Assembly (NCBI GenBank): GCA_025800385.1
Contig: JAOXRS010000212.1
Coordinates: 62,001 to 126,000, forward strand
DNA from: Candidatus Albibeggiatoa sp. nov. NOAA
Lineage (GTDB): Bacteria > Pseudomonadota > Gammaproteobacteria > Beggiatoales > Beggiatoaceae
DNA length: 64,000 nucleotides
Direction of reading: 5' to 3'
Under the pieces are notes generated by a model. That model was not told the DNA's origin, ran no database searches, and saw only the letters and a list, made by a program, of their open reading frames with translations. How positions within the stretch are numbered: the stretch's first letter is position 1; the number at the start of each line of letters is the position of its first letter. Of this stretch, positions 28,701 through 35,575 are shown piece by piece. A program made the position numbers and the translations under genes.

Positions 28701-30973
28701 AGCCGTGCTAAATCAAACTGTTCTGCTTCCAGTTGAATCATACCAATCCCTAAATTAAGGTGATGTACGATTTCAAATAAGTGCTCTTCTAAATGTCCCG
28801 GTTTAATGTTTTCACGTAAAATTCGCCCAAATTGATAATGGGTATGCTGCTTTTCTTGCTCTTCTAATAAATGGTAAGCTGTTTGATGTACCCGATCATG
28901 CATAAAACGGTATGTGGTCTCGGAAAAATCTAAGCTCTGCTGCTCTAATTCAGAAGAGGAATAAAGAGAATGGTATGCTTCACCCAATGGAATAATTAAA
29001 TTTTCTTCTACCGCTTCCCATAGAATCCCTGCAGTATCTACGCTGCTTTGATTCACAATTTGACTTAATGTCGGCACATCGAATTGCATACCAATACATG
29101 AAGCAGCTCTTAACAATTTCTGTGCAGGCTCGGATAATTTCTGCATCCGCTGTTCAGTTAATGCCACGACATTATCTGTCATGTCCATGGCTAAAATTTC
29201 TTTTACATCCCACTCCCACTGCTTTTGCTTAAAGTTAAATCGCAGTAAGTTTTCTTTATATAAATTCTCTAAAAATTCGTTAATAAAGAATGGATTACCT
29301 TCTGTCTTGCTTAATAATAATTCGGCTAAACTATGCGCATAATTCAACGTACAATGTAAAGTATCAGCAACTATTTGCTCAATGTCTTCTAGTCTTAGTG
29401 CTTGCAAATGGATAGACTCATATTTAATATGATGTTTTTCTGCTTCTTGCACTAATTTCTCAATCACATAATTTTGCCCTTCAATAGGACGCACGCCTGC
29501 AATAATCAAAACAGAACTGGTATTTTCATCGGTCAGAATGGTATGCAGCAATTGCAGACTGGCATTGTCCGCCCACTGCAATGAATCTAAAAAAATCACC
29601 AGTGGATGTTCATGATGCGCAAAAACCCGTAGAAAATTCAAAAAAACTAAGTGAAAGCGATGTTGATTTTCGGTTGGTGTAAGTTCATTGACAGGTGGCT
29701 GTTTACCAATCAGCATTTCTAGCTCAGGAATCACATCAACAATGACTTGGGCATTATCACCCAATGCGAGCAGTAGTTTGTGCTTCCATTGATTCATTTT
29801 ACTGGCTGTTTCAGTCAATAACTGCAGCATCAAATCCCGTAAAGCCTGAATCACCGCGCTATAAGGTAAATGCTGTACATCTTGTTCATCAGTATTATTG
29901 AATTTGCCCGAAATAAATAAACCATGTTTGCGATGAATATGTTGTTGCAGCTCATTAACCAGCGCGGTTTTCCCCATACCAATATCACCCGATACCACCA
30001 CAAAGCCACGATGTCCAAAGGTAGTATAGCGGAAGGTATCTAGCAATAAACTGAGTTCTCGGGTACGGCCATAAATTTTATTCGGAATTTGGAAAATGCC
30101 TGCGGTATCTTTTTGCGCCAATATAAAATTAGGAATTTCATGTTTTTTTGACCAGCCATTCCAACAAATTTGTAAATCGGTTTCTAAACCATAAGCACTT
30201 TGATAACGTTCATCTGGGTTTTTCGCCATTAACTTCATAATAATATTGGATAATGGCTGCGGAATTTCAGGGTTTAAATTGTGCGGTGCAATCGGTTGTT
30301 TGGCAATGTGAAAATGTACCAGTTCCATCGAGTCTGTGGTTTGAAATGGCAACCACCCCACTAGCATTTCATAAAATGTGACACCTAACGCATAAAAATC
30401 TGTCCGATAATCAACGTTACGATTCATGCGCCCCGTTTGCTCTGGAGAAATATAAGCTAGTGTGCCTTCAATTTGATCTGGATTGACAGCAAGATGGGTT
30501 TGATTGGGTTGTAACCGAGTTGAGATACTAAAGTCAGTTATTTTGATTTTTTCTGCTTCTAAATTGCTAATAATATTAGAAGGTTTAATATCTTTATGAA
30601 TAATATTGTGTTGATGCAGTTCACCGATTGCATGAGCCAGTTGCATGGCAATTTTAAGAAAAGTTTCAATATTAATTCGACGGTCAGCAATCACATTACG
30701 CAAAGAATCACCGCCAATATCTTCTAACACTAAAATAAGGCGATTTTGATGTTTGGCCAAACCATAAGGGCGTACAGAACCAGTCAAATTGAGCTGACGG
30801 GTGATGTCATACTCATGTTGAATTTGGTTGATTTCCTCAGGTGACGGGTATTCTGTATTGAGGGTTTTTAGAATCACAGGTTTCGCGTTAGGTTTTTGCA
30901 GCCCACGATAAATTAAAACCTTATTATCTGAATAAACTTCCTCGGTAATGGAGTAGCCATCCAACTCAATCAT
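25706..30973 (-). CDS. Giant Ser/Thr kinase - AAA ATPase - TPR - GAF - histidine kinase hybrid
   Basis: A 1755-residue cytoplasmic signalling protein. Residues 1-280: protein kinase with ATP lysine in VILKTLN (36), catalytic HKDIKPSN (126-133) and ITDFSIS, where DFG has become DFS. Residues about 310-560: AAA ATPase with Walker A GDIGMGKTAL and Walker B VIFLDSLQWAD. About 600-1290: helical TPR-like repeats. About 1350-1490: GAF domain. C-terminus: HisKA with phospho-histidine 1528 in MSHELRTPLNAI, then HATPase with NALKF, DTGIGM and GTGLGL. No receiver domain follows. This architecture is known in cyanobacteria, Beggiatoaceae and fungi; its signal is unknown. No response regulator is adjacent. 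Confidence 0.93.
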   Translation of the reverse strand: MIELDGYSITEEVYSDNKVLIYRGLQKPNAKPVILKTLNTEYPSPEEINQIQHEYDITRQLNLTGSVRPYGLAKHQNRLILVLEDIGGDSLRNVIADRRINIETFLKIAMQLAHAIGELHQHNIIHKDIKPSNIISNLEAEKIKITDFSISTRLQPNQTHLAVNPDQIEGTLAYISPEQTGRMNRNVDYRTDFYALGVTFYEMLVGWLPFQTTDSMELVHFHIAKQPIAPHNLNPEIPQPLSNIIMKLMAKNPDERYQSAYGLETDLQICWNGWSKKHEIPNFILAQKDTAGIFQIPNKIYGRTRELSLLLDTFRYTTFGHRGFVVVSGDIGMGKTALVNELQQHIHRKHGLFISGKFNNTDEQDVQHLPYSAVIQALRDLMLQLLTETASKMNQWKHKLLLALGDNAQVIVDVIPELEMLIGKQPPVNELTPTENQHRFHLVFLNFLRVFAHHEHPLVIFLDSLQWADNASLQLLHTILTDENTSSVLIIAGVRPIEGQNYVIEKLVQEAEKHHIKYESIHLQALRLEDIEQIVADTLHCTLNYAHSLAELLLSKTEGNPFFINEFLENLYKENLLRFNFKQKQWEWDVKEILAMDMTDNVVALTEQRMQKLSEPAQKLLRAASCIGMQFDVPTLSQIVNQSSVDTAGILWEAVEENLIIPLGEAYHSLYSSSELEQQSLDFSETTYRFMHDRVHQTAYHLLEEQEKQHTHYQFGRILRENIKPGHLEEHLFEIVHHLNLGIGMIQLEAEQFDLARLNLSVGKKAKASSAYESAANYFNTALSLLPQNSWQRQYHLSLSLYIHTMDVAYLNAEVERAEQLFQHVMLQANSLLDQVKAYELKILYYASQNKMHKALEIGSEVLKLLNIAPPDENADLQALFIELRQLMQNRGIDDLAQLPKMRDKHKQAALRILVSMSAPSYLAAPKLYPIICYQQVRLSVEYGNSDLSAYAYASYSMILCGILNDIDAGYQFGKLALNVLDKYNNKDFTAKVLMLVNVCARHCKEPARNTIDPLKIAMKNGMKTGDIEYACYASMFRNTYQFLIGERLNKVTEEGKVALEVMQKFSQQYQSYYMQVWLQLFDNLQTKTVDPFSLKGTFFDETGLVSQLEKQNNILPLFAFYFAKALLCYIMRKPTEALVNAELAERHIMGGNAFLHYTTYKFFYSLIILANYEQADKETKKRYLSQLQQNQTQLQIWVSHAPANYQHKYDLISAEQARLTGKVHQAMAAYEQAIHGAKQQGFLQEEALANELAAEFYASLGIQKVAQVYFTDAHYAYRHWGATLKVKELEVKHPYLAHRPKPPESISKTASLSTKTSAATLQGMSNFDLLSVMKASQTISSEIVLDKLTERLLKIVMENMGAQRGVLILRQNEQMSIEAEIRTGQNTNDPQLIHQTATIDLTQQTENASLPVSLIQYVLRTKNHLVLDSAMKDQRFNGDAYILHHRPQSILVHPLINQGRLVGLLYLENNLMTRAFTAESLNILRLLSSQMAISLDNALFYKKLQAAREEAETANKAKSAFLMNMSHELRTPLNAILGYADLIHEDAQDMGYQDILPDLDRIQTAGKQLLEIISNVLDISKIEADKMGLSLTNFNIEQLVNDVVTVIQPSTLNNELLVTCEKDLGMMHADQIKLQQILLNLLSNALKFTQNGKVWFYIKRQRAYPKEGNSRSDWIYFEVKDTGIGMDEDQVRHAFEAFNQLDNSTTRQYGGTGLGLTISHHFCRMMGGEIKVTSQLGKGSTFAVRLAAYMGDIQ

Positions 30974-31281
30974 TGGTTTGCCTTTTGTGTATCAAGCGTT
31001 ATGAGATGTGTATATTAATGTCCGTGTATAAGCGTAGCATATATTATTTTAATGGCTATTCACAATTACTGTGCCACATATTATTTTATATTTGAAAGCA
31101 TTAGTTTTAATTGAGTCGGCTTTCTATTTTTTAATGAAATTAAATTTCACGATTTAAAATCACACAAATGTTGTAAACAGTTATAGCCTACACTTTCTTT
31201 TGTTGTATTTAGAATACCAGTTAATATCAAATGATGTAGTAAAAAAACTGAGCTTATAAATATTTAATAACAAACAGCATA
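30974..31281 (-). other. Intergenic region between ispF and the hybrid kinase gene
   Basis: 308 AT-rich non-coding bases. The kinase promoter must lie here, since it is separated from ispF on the same strand. I see no clear hairpin terminator or -35/-10 pair. Confidence 0.5.
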
Positions 31282-31761
31282 TCACTTAACTGCTGTCACA
31301 ATACAAAATACTTGAATCCCTTCACCACGTCCGAAATCAGTTAAGCCTTCGCCTGTGGTTGCAGTAATCCCTATATCGTCTATCGTTAAACCTAATAATT
31401 GAGCAATACTTTGTTTCATTTCAGGTATTTTCGGAGTAATTTTCGGCTTTTTACATTCTAAGCTACAAGACACATGGCAGATTTCCCAACCGTTTAAATA
31501 TTTCAATGCTTCCTGTACATACACTGAGCTATCCGTCACACCTTGGTTTAAACACAAGTCATCACTGATTTTGCCTAAAATATTCACACCTGTAATGCCA
31601 GAAATACCGTTGGCAATCGCATGTAAAACCACGTCAGCATCGCTATTACCTAACAAAGCAATTTCATTTTCAAAAACAACGCCGCCTAAAACTAATTGCT
31701 TGTCTGTTTTCTGTGCTTCAAAACGATGGCTATCTTGCCCGAGTCCTGTTTTAACTTTCAT
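31282..31761 (-). CDS. ispF: 2-C-methyl-D-erythritol 2,4-cyclodiphosphate synthase
   Basis: A 159-residue enzyme of the non-mevalonate isoprenoid pathway that forms the cyclic diphosphate from CDP-ME-phosphate with loss of CMP. The metal-binding GQDSHRF at the N-terminus (Asp and His), LGGVVFE, LGNSDADVVLHAIANGISG and TATTGEGLTDFGRGEGI are all present. Length is normal. It overlaps the end of ispD by 11 bases, the usual coupling of the pair. Confidence 0.97.
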   Translation of the reverse strand: MKVKTGLGQDSHRFEAQKTDKQLVLGGVVFENEIALLGNSDADVVLHAIANGISGITGVNILGKISDDLCLNQGVTDSSVYVQEALKYLNGWEICHVSCSLECKKPKITPKIPEMKQSIAQLLGLTIDDIGITATTGEGLTDFGRGEGIQVFCIVTAVK

Positions 31762-32473
31762 GTTGTGCCTGTTGGGTTAAAAAGAGTGCTGCTAATTGTA
31801 AATCTTGTGGATGTGTGACTTTAATATTATCGGCATGACTTGCAACAAGTACAGGCTGTTGACCTGTTAATTCTATTGCTTGTGCATCATCAGTGACCAT
31901 TTTTTGTTGCGCTAATACGTCTTCTAGTGCTTCCGTCAATGCTTGTAAACGAAACATTTGCGGGGTTAAAGCGTGCCAAAGTTGCTCTCGACTCACGGTT
32001 TCTGTAATTATGTTATCTGTATTGGAACGCTTCATGGTATCGCGTACAGGCAAAGCCAATAAACCACCCACGGGATGATCGGCCAAACTTTGCATTAAAT
32101 GCTGTATATCTTCCACACGAACACAAGGCCGCGCCGCATCATGCACTAACACCCAATCATCAGGATCAGCATGTTTTTGCAAATGATGTAACCCGTTTAA
32201 AACTGAATGAAAACGCTCTGCTCCACCTTCAACGCGCATTAAAGGCACAGGCAAATCTAGTTCAAGCTCTTCCCAGTATGGATCAGTAGCAGATAGCGCA
32301 ACCACAATACCTTTAACTTGTGTCGCAGCCAAACGCTCTAGTGTGTGCTGAATAATCGGTTTTTCTTGCAACGATAAATACTGTTTAGGGCAATCGCTAC
32401 CCATCCGTTTACCCACGCCCGCAGCAGGCACAACAGCCCAATAATTATTCGACGATTTGATAAAACACCTCAC
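31751..32473 (-). CDS. ispD: 2-C-methyl-D-erythritol 4-phosphate cytidylyltransferase
   Basis: A 240-residue enzyme that couples MEP to CTP in isoprenoid synthesis. The nucleotide-binding VVPAAGVGKRMGSDCPKQYL, VLVHDAARPCV and VTDDAQAIE motifs are clear. The start is a GTG at 32473, 29 bases inside the end of ftsB; no later in-frame start precedes the essential VVPAAG motif. The order ftsB-ispD-ispF is a gammaproteobacterial hallmark. Confidence 0.96.
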   Translation of the reverse strand: MRCFIKSSNNYWAVVPAAGVGKRMGSDCPKQYLSLQEKPIIQHTLERLAATQVKGIVVALSATDPYWEELELDLPVPLMRVEGGAERFHSVLNGLHHLQKHADPDDWVLVHDAARPCVRVEDIQHLMQSLADHPVGGLLALPVRDTMKRSNTDNIITETVSREQLWHALTPQMFRLQALTEALEDVLAQQKMVTDDAQAIELTGQQPVLVASHADNIKVTHPQDLQLAALFLTQQAQHES

Positions 32474-32723
32474 CTTGTTTGATTAAGCCTAATTCCATCC
32501 GCGCATATTCTTCAACCACGGTTAAGCCTTGTTTTAAATCTTTTACTTCTGCGATCAAAGCTTGATTACGTTGTTGTAATTGTTGTGTGATGGTTTGTTG
32601 TTGTGCTAGTTGCTGTTGCATCAGTTGTAAACTCTGGTAACTGCCTTGTCCAAACCACAGTTGATATTGTAAATGTGCCAGCAATAACATTAGGCTGAGT
32701 AATAGAATTTTTTGCAGCATCAT
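32445..32723 (-). CDS. ftsB: Cell-division protein FtsB
   Basis: A small bitopic membrane protein of the FtsQLB divisome complex, which activates septal peptidoglycan synthesis. A single N-terminal helix (LQKILLLSLMLLLAHLQ) is followed by the LWFG motif, a glutamine-rich coiled coil (about residues 25-65) and the family's LEEYARMELG-IK-GEVFY ending. The ATG pair at 32723/32720 is chosen because MLQKILL matches the known FtsB start; an upstream ATG at 32759 would add 12 polar residues before the helix. ftsB, ispD and ispF overlap in series. Confidence 0.93.
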   Translation of the reverse strand: MMLQKILLLSLMLLLAHLQYQLWFGQGSYQSLQLMQQQLAQQQTITQQLQQRNQALIAEVKDLKQGLTVVEEYARMELGLIKQGEVFYQIVE

Positions 32724-32797
32724 GGCTGGATAACTTGTACTCTCACATAAAGACTGCATTATATTATCATTCTATTCTCTTCAAAAGCGGTATAGTC

Positions 32798-33310
32798 ATG
32801 AGCGAACCAACACAAAAAATGGGCACTGGAATGATTGTCGCGTCTTGGGTCATCATCATTACTATGTTGACTCTGGCTTTCAGTGGTTTTTTAGATAATA
32901 AATACAATCCGAATCAAAATGTAGAAACCTATCAAAATACAACAACAGGCCAACGCGAGGTGATTTTACAACGTGGGCATCATGGGCATTATGTAGCGAC
33001 GGGAACGATTAACGGCACGGCAGTGACCTTTTTACTGGATACAGGTGCAACTGATATTGCAATTCCTGAACATATTGCGAAAAAAATTGGTTTAAAACGT
33101 GGTATGCCAATGCAAGTAAGCACGGCCAATGGTTCAATTACAGTATACAGTTCGCGGCTGAATAGTGTGACTTTAGGTTTGATCGAATTGAATAATGTGC
33201 GTGCGAATATCAATCCTTATATGGATGGCGACGAGGTGCTGTTGGGTATGAGCTTCTTAAAACATTTAGAAATGGTACAAAAAGGTGAAGTTTTAATTTT
33301 ACGCTTATAA
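32798..33310 (+). CDS. Membrane-anchored retropepsin-like aspartic protease (clan AA, TIGR02281 type)
   Basis: A 170-residue protein with one N-terminal membrane helix (residues 11-32) and a periplasmic retropepsin-like domain. The catalytic motif is FLLDTGATDIAIP near residue 90, and the second hydrophobic-glycine motif is VLLGMSFLKHLEM. Only one Asp-Thr-Gly is present, so it should act as a dimer, as retroviral proteases do. The ATG at 32798 gives MSEPTQKMGTGM, the typical start of this family; an in-frame ATG at 32735 lies in the divergent ftsB promoter. Its substrate is unknown. Confidence 0.88.
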   Translation: MSEPTQKMGTGMIVASWVIIITMLTLAFSGFLDNKYNPNQNVETYQNTTTGQREVILQRGHHGHYVATGTINGTAVTFLLDTGATDIAIPEHIAKKIGLKRGMPMQVSTANGSITVYSSRLNSVTLGLIELNNVRANINPYMDGDEVLLGMSFLKHLEMVQKGEVLILRL

Positions 33311-33486
33311 ATATATAGAGTTTAGTATGGAGTAGGCATTATCAATTTTTGTTACTAAAACTATTTTACAAACTGATAGTTAAAAGGATTGTAAGCCTAT
33401 TGAAAATTGTGCCATACTTCATGCTAAATTAAAGTCTTAGCCGTTTTTCTATGCTTTCCTAAAGTATCACAACACATAAATTAATA

Positions 33487-35001
33487 ATGCTAACCAATTA
33501 TACAAAAAAGATTCTGCAATCTCGGGTCTATGATGTTGCAGAAAAAACCCGCCTTGATTTTGCCACCCATTTATCACGCCGTTTAAATAATCACATTTGG
33601 ATTAAACGCGAAGATATGCAGCCCGTGTTTTCCTTCAAGATTCGTGGTGCATACAACAAAATCGCCAACTTACCTCCTGAGATTTTACAAAAAGGGGTGA
33701 TTGCGGCTTCTGCGGGTAACCATGCGCAAGGAGTGGCTTTGTCTGCAGCGAAATTAGGTATTCGAGCAGTGATTGTGATGCCTAAAACTACACCTGAAAT
33801 TAAAGTCACATCGGTAAAGCATCGAGGGGCGGAGGTTGTTTTACACGGTACGGCTTTCGATGATGCCAGCAAATATGCTCAACAATTGGTTGCTGAACAA
33901 GGCCTAACCTATATCCCGCCTTATGATGATGAGGATGTGATTGCAGGTCAGGGCACAGTGGGTATGGAAATCTTGCAACAACATACCAAAGATTTAGAAG
34001 CAATTTTTATCCCTGTCGGTGGTGGCGGTTTGATTGCAGGTGTTGCAGCTTATGTAAAATATTTACGCCCAGAAATTAAAATCATTGGAGTTGAACCAAC
34101 TGATGCAGCCTGCTTACACGATGCATTACAAGCCAATGAGCGAGTGATTTTAGATCAAGTTGGGATTTTTGCTGATGGTGTTGCAGTTCGACAAATTGGC
34201 GCGTTACCATTTGAAATTGCTCAACAAACTGTGGATGAAGTTTTACTTGTTTCAACCGATGAAATTTGTGCAGCGATTAAAGATATTTTCGAAGATACAC
34301 GTACGATTACTGAACCTGCGGGGGCACTGGCTTTAGCTGGTTTAAAACAGTATGTGGCACGGGAGCAATGTCAAGGTAAAAACCTCATTACTATTGCCAG
34401 CGGTGCAAATATGAATTTTGATCGGCTGGGCTATGTGAATGAACGTACTGAAGTGGGTGAACAACGTGAGAGTTTATTGGCGGTAAAAATCCCTGAACGC
34501 CCCGGTAGTTTCCGTCAGTTTTGCCACACCATTGGGCAACGCAGTATTACCGAATTCAATTACCGCTATGCAGATAATGAACAAGCTGTTGTGTTTGCAG
34601 GTATTCGCTTGTCAGATGGTTTGGAAGAGAAACAACGCTTAATCAAAAAGCTATCAGACAAAGATTACAGTGTTATTGACTTAAGTGATAATGAAATGGC
34701 CAAGTCACACATTCGGCATATGGTTGGTGGCCACGCTGTAAACTTACATGATGAACGTTTGTATCGGTTTGAATTTCCTGAGCGTCCCGGCGCATTATTG
34801 CATTTTTTAACTAATATGGGGCAACATTGGAATATTAGTTTATTTCATTATCGAAACCACGGTGCAGCGTATGGACGGGTCTTAGTCGGTATTCAAGTAC
34901 CTGATACTGAGTTAGAAGCCTTTCATGCGTTTTTAATTCGCTTAGGTTACACTTATTGGGAAGAATCTAACAATCTTGCTTATCAACTTTTTTTGAATTA
35001 A
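33487..35001 (+). CDS. ilvA: Threonine deaminase, biosynthetic
   Basis: A 504-residue PLP enzyme that converts threonine to 2-oxobutanoate, the first step to isoleucine. The Schiff-base lysine is in FSFKIRGAYNK, with SAGNHAQGVAL, the phosphate loop PVGGGGLIAG and EPAGALALAG following. Two C-terminal ACT-like regulatory repeats start at ERPGSFRQFC and ERPGALLHFL (about residues 338 and 430), the arrangement that gives isoleucine inhibition and valine activation. Length matches the long biosynthetic type. A small membrane-protein gene starts two bases after the stop. Confidence 0.97.
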   Translation: MLTNYTKKILQSRVYDVAEKTRLDFATHLSRRLNNHIWIKREDMQPVFSFKIRGAYNKIANLPPEILQKGVIAASAGNHAQGVALSAAKLGIRAVIVMPKTTPEIKVTSVKHRGAEVVLHGTAFDDASKYAQQLVAEQGLTYIPPYDDEDVIAGQGTVGMEILQQHTKDLEAIFIPVGGGGLIAGVAAYVKYLRPEIKIIGVEPTDAACLHDALQANERVILDQVGIFADGVAVRQIGALPFEIAQQTVDEVLLVSTDEICAAIKDIFEDTRTITEPAGALALAGLKQYVAREQCQGKNLITIASGANMNFDRLGYVNERTEVGEQRESLLAVKIPERPGSFRQFCHTIGQRSITEFNYRYADNEQAVVFAGIRLSDGLEEKQRLIKKLSDKDYSVIDLSDNEMAKSHIRHMVGGHAVNLHDERLYRFEFPERPGALLHFLTNMGQHWNISLFHYRNHGAAYGRVLVGIQVPDTELEAFHAFLIRLGYTYWEESNNLAYQLFLN

Positions 35002-35003
35002 TT

Positions 35004-35531
35004 ATGTATAAAATCCAATATTCTTTTGAGGACTTTAATAAGTATAATGTGTTAAAAGTCCCTTTTACTTTAAAATTGACAACAGTTTATCTTTTAAAGC
35101 ATTTCTTTCTGGCTTTTATTCCTATGTTGGCGTTATTGCCCAAGATGCGCATGAAAGATATGGCTGATATGCTCATCGAGTTTGCTCATACTGTGACAAC
35201 AACTGAGCTATTGATTTCGTGTATCCCTGCTATGTTTGTGTTTGGTGCAATGGGACGACGGTTACCTTTTGTTGAAGAAGGTAGTTGGTATCGCAAAATT
35301 TGGAAAAACGGACGAATTTTATTATTACTTAGCGTAGGTTTAGAGCTGTTATTTTTTAGTGTCTATTTATTTTTAGGCATCAAACCGATCAATGAGTACA
35401 CTTTAGGCTTGTTATATTTAGATGTGATGATTGTATTGTATCTATTACGGGCGCAGCGGGTTAAAGATGTATTTGCTGAATTCCCAGATTATGATGAAAG
35501 AGCAGCAAGGGCAAGAAAAAATAATAGATAA
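35004..35531 (+). CDS. DUF2919-like inner-membrane protein
   Basis: A 175-residue protein with about four hydrophobic helices (residues 25-50, 63-82, 103-122, 132-146), an N-terminal YSFEDFNKYNVLKVP stretch that resembles the start of DUF2919/YfeZ proteins, and a basic C-terminus (RAARARKNNR). Function unknown. It begins two bases after ilvA, so it is probably co-transcribed. The terminator at 35546-35570 ends the unit. Confidence 0.7.
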   Translation: MYKIQYSFEDFNKYNVLKVPFTLKLTTVYLLKHFFLAFIPMLALLPKMRMKDMADMLIEFAHTVTTTELLISCIPAMFVFGAMGRRLPFVEEGSWYRKIWKNGRILLLLSVGLELLFFSVYLFLGIKPINEYTLGLLYLDVMIVLYLLRAQRVKDVFAEFPDYDERAARARKNNR

Positions 35532-35545
35532 TTTACAAGAGAAAA

Positions 35546-35570
35546 CCCCAGCTAAGCTGGGGCTTTTTAA
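35546..35570. terminator. Bidirectional intrinsic terminator
   Basis: CCCCAGC-TAA-GCTGGGG is a perfect 7-base GC-rich stem with CTTTTT on the right and AAAA on the left. It serves the ilvA unit on the plus strand and the convergent exoprotein gene on the minus strand. Confidence 0.9.
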
Positions 35571-35575
35571 TATAT

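Noticed and set aside
32735..33310. Longer N-terminus of the aspartic protease from ATG 32735
   Set aside because: That start lies within the divergent ftsB region, and the added residues do not match the family; ATG 32798 gives the usual N-terminus.
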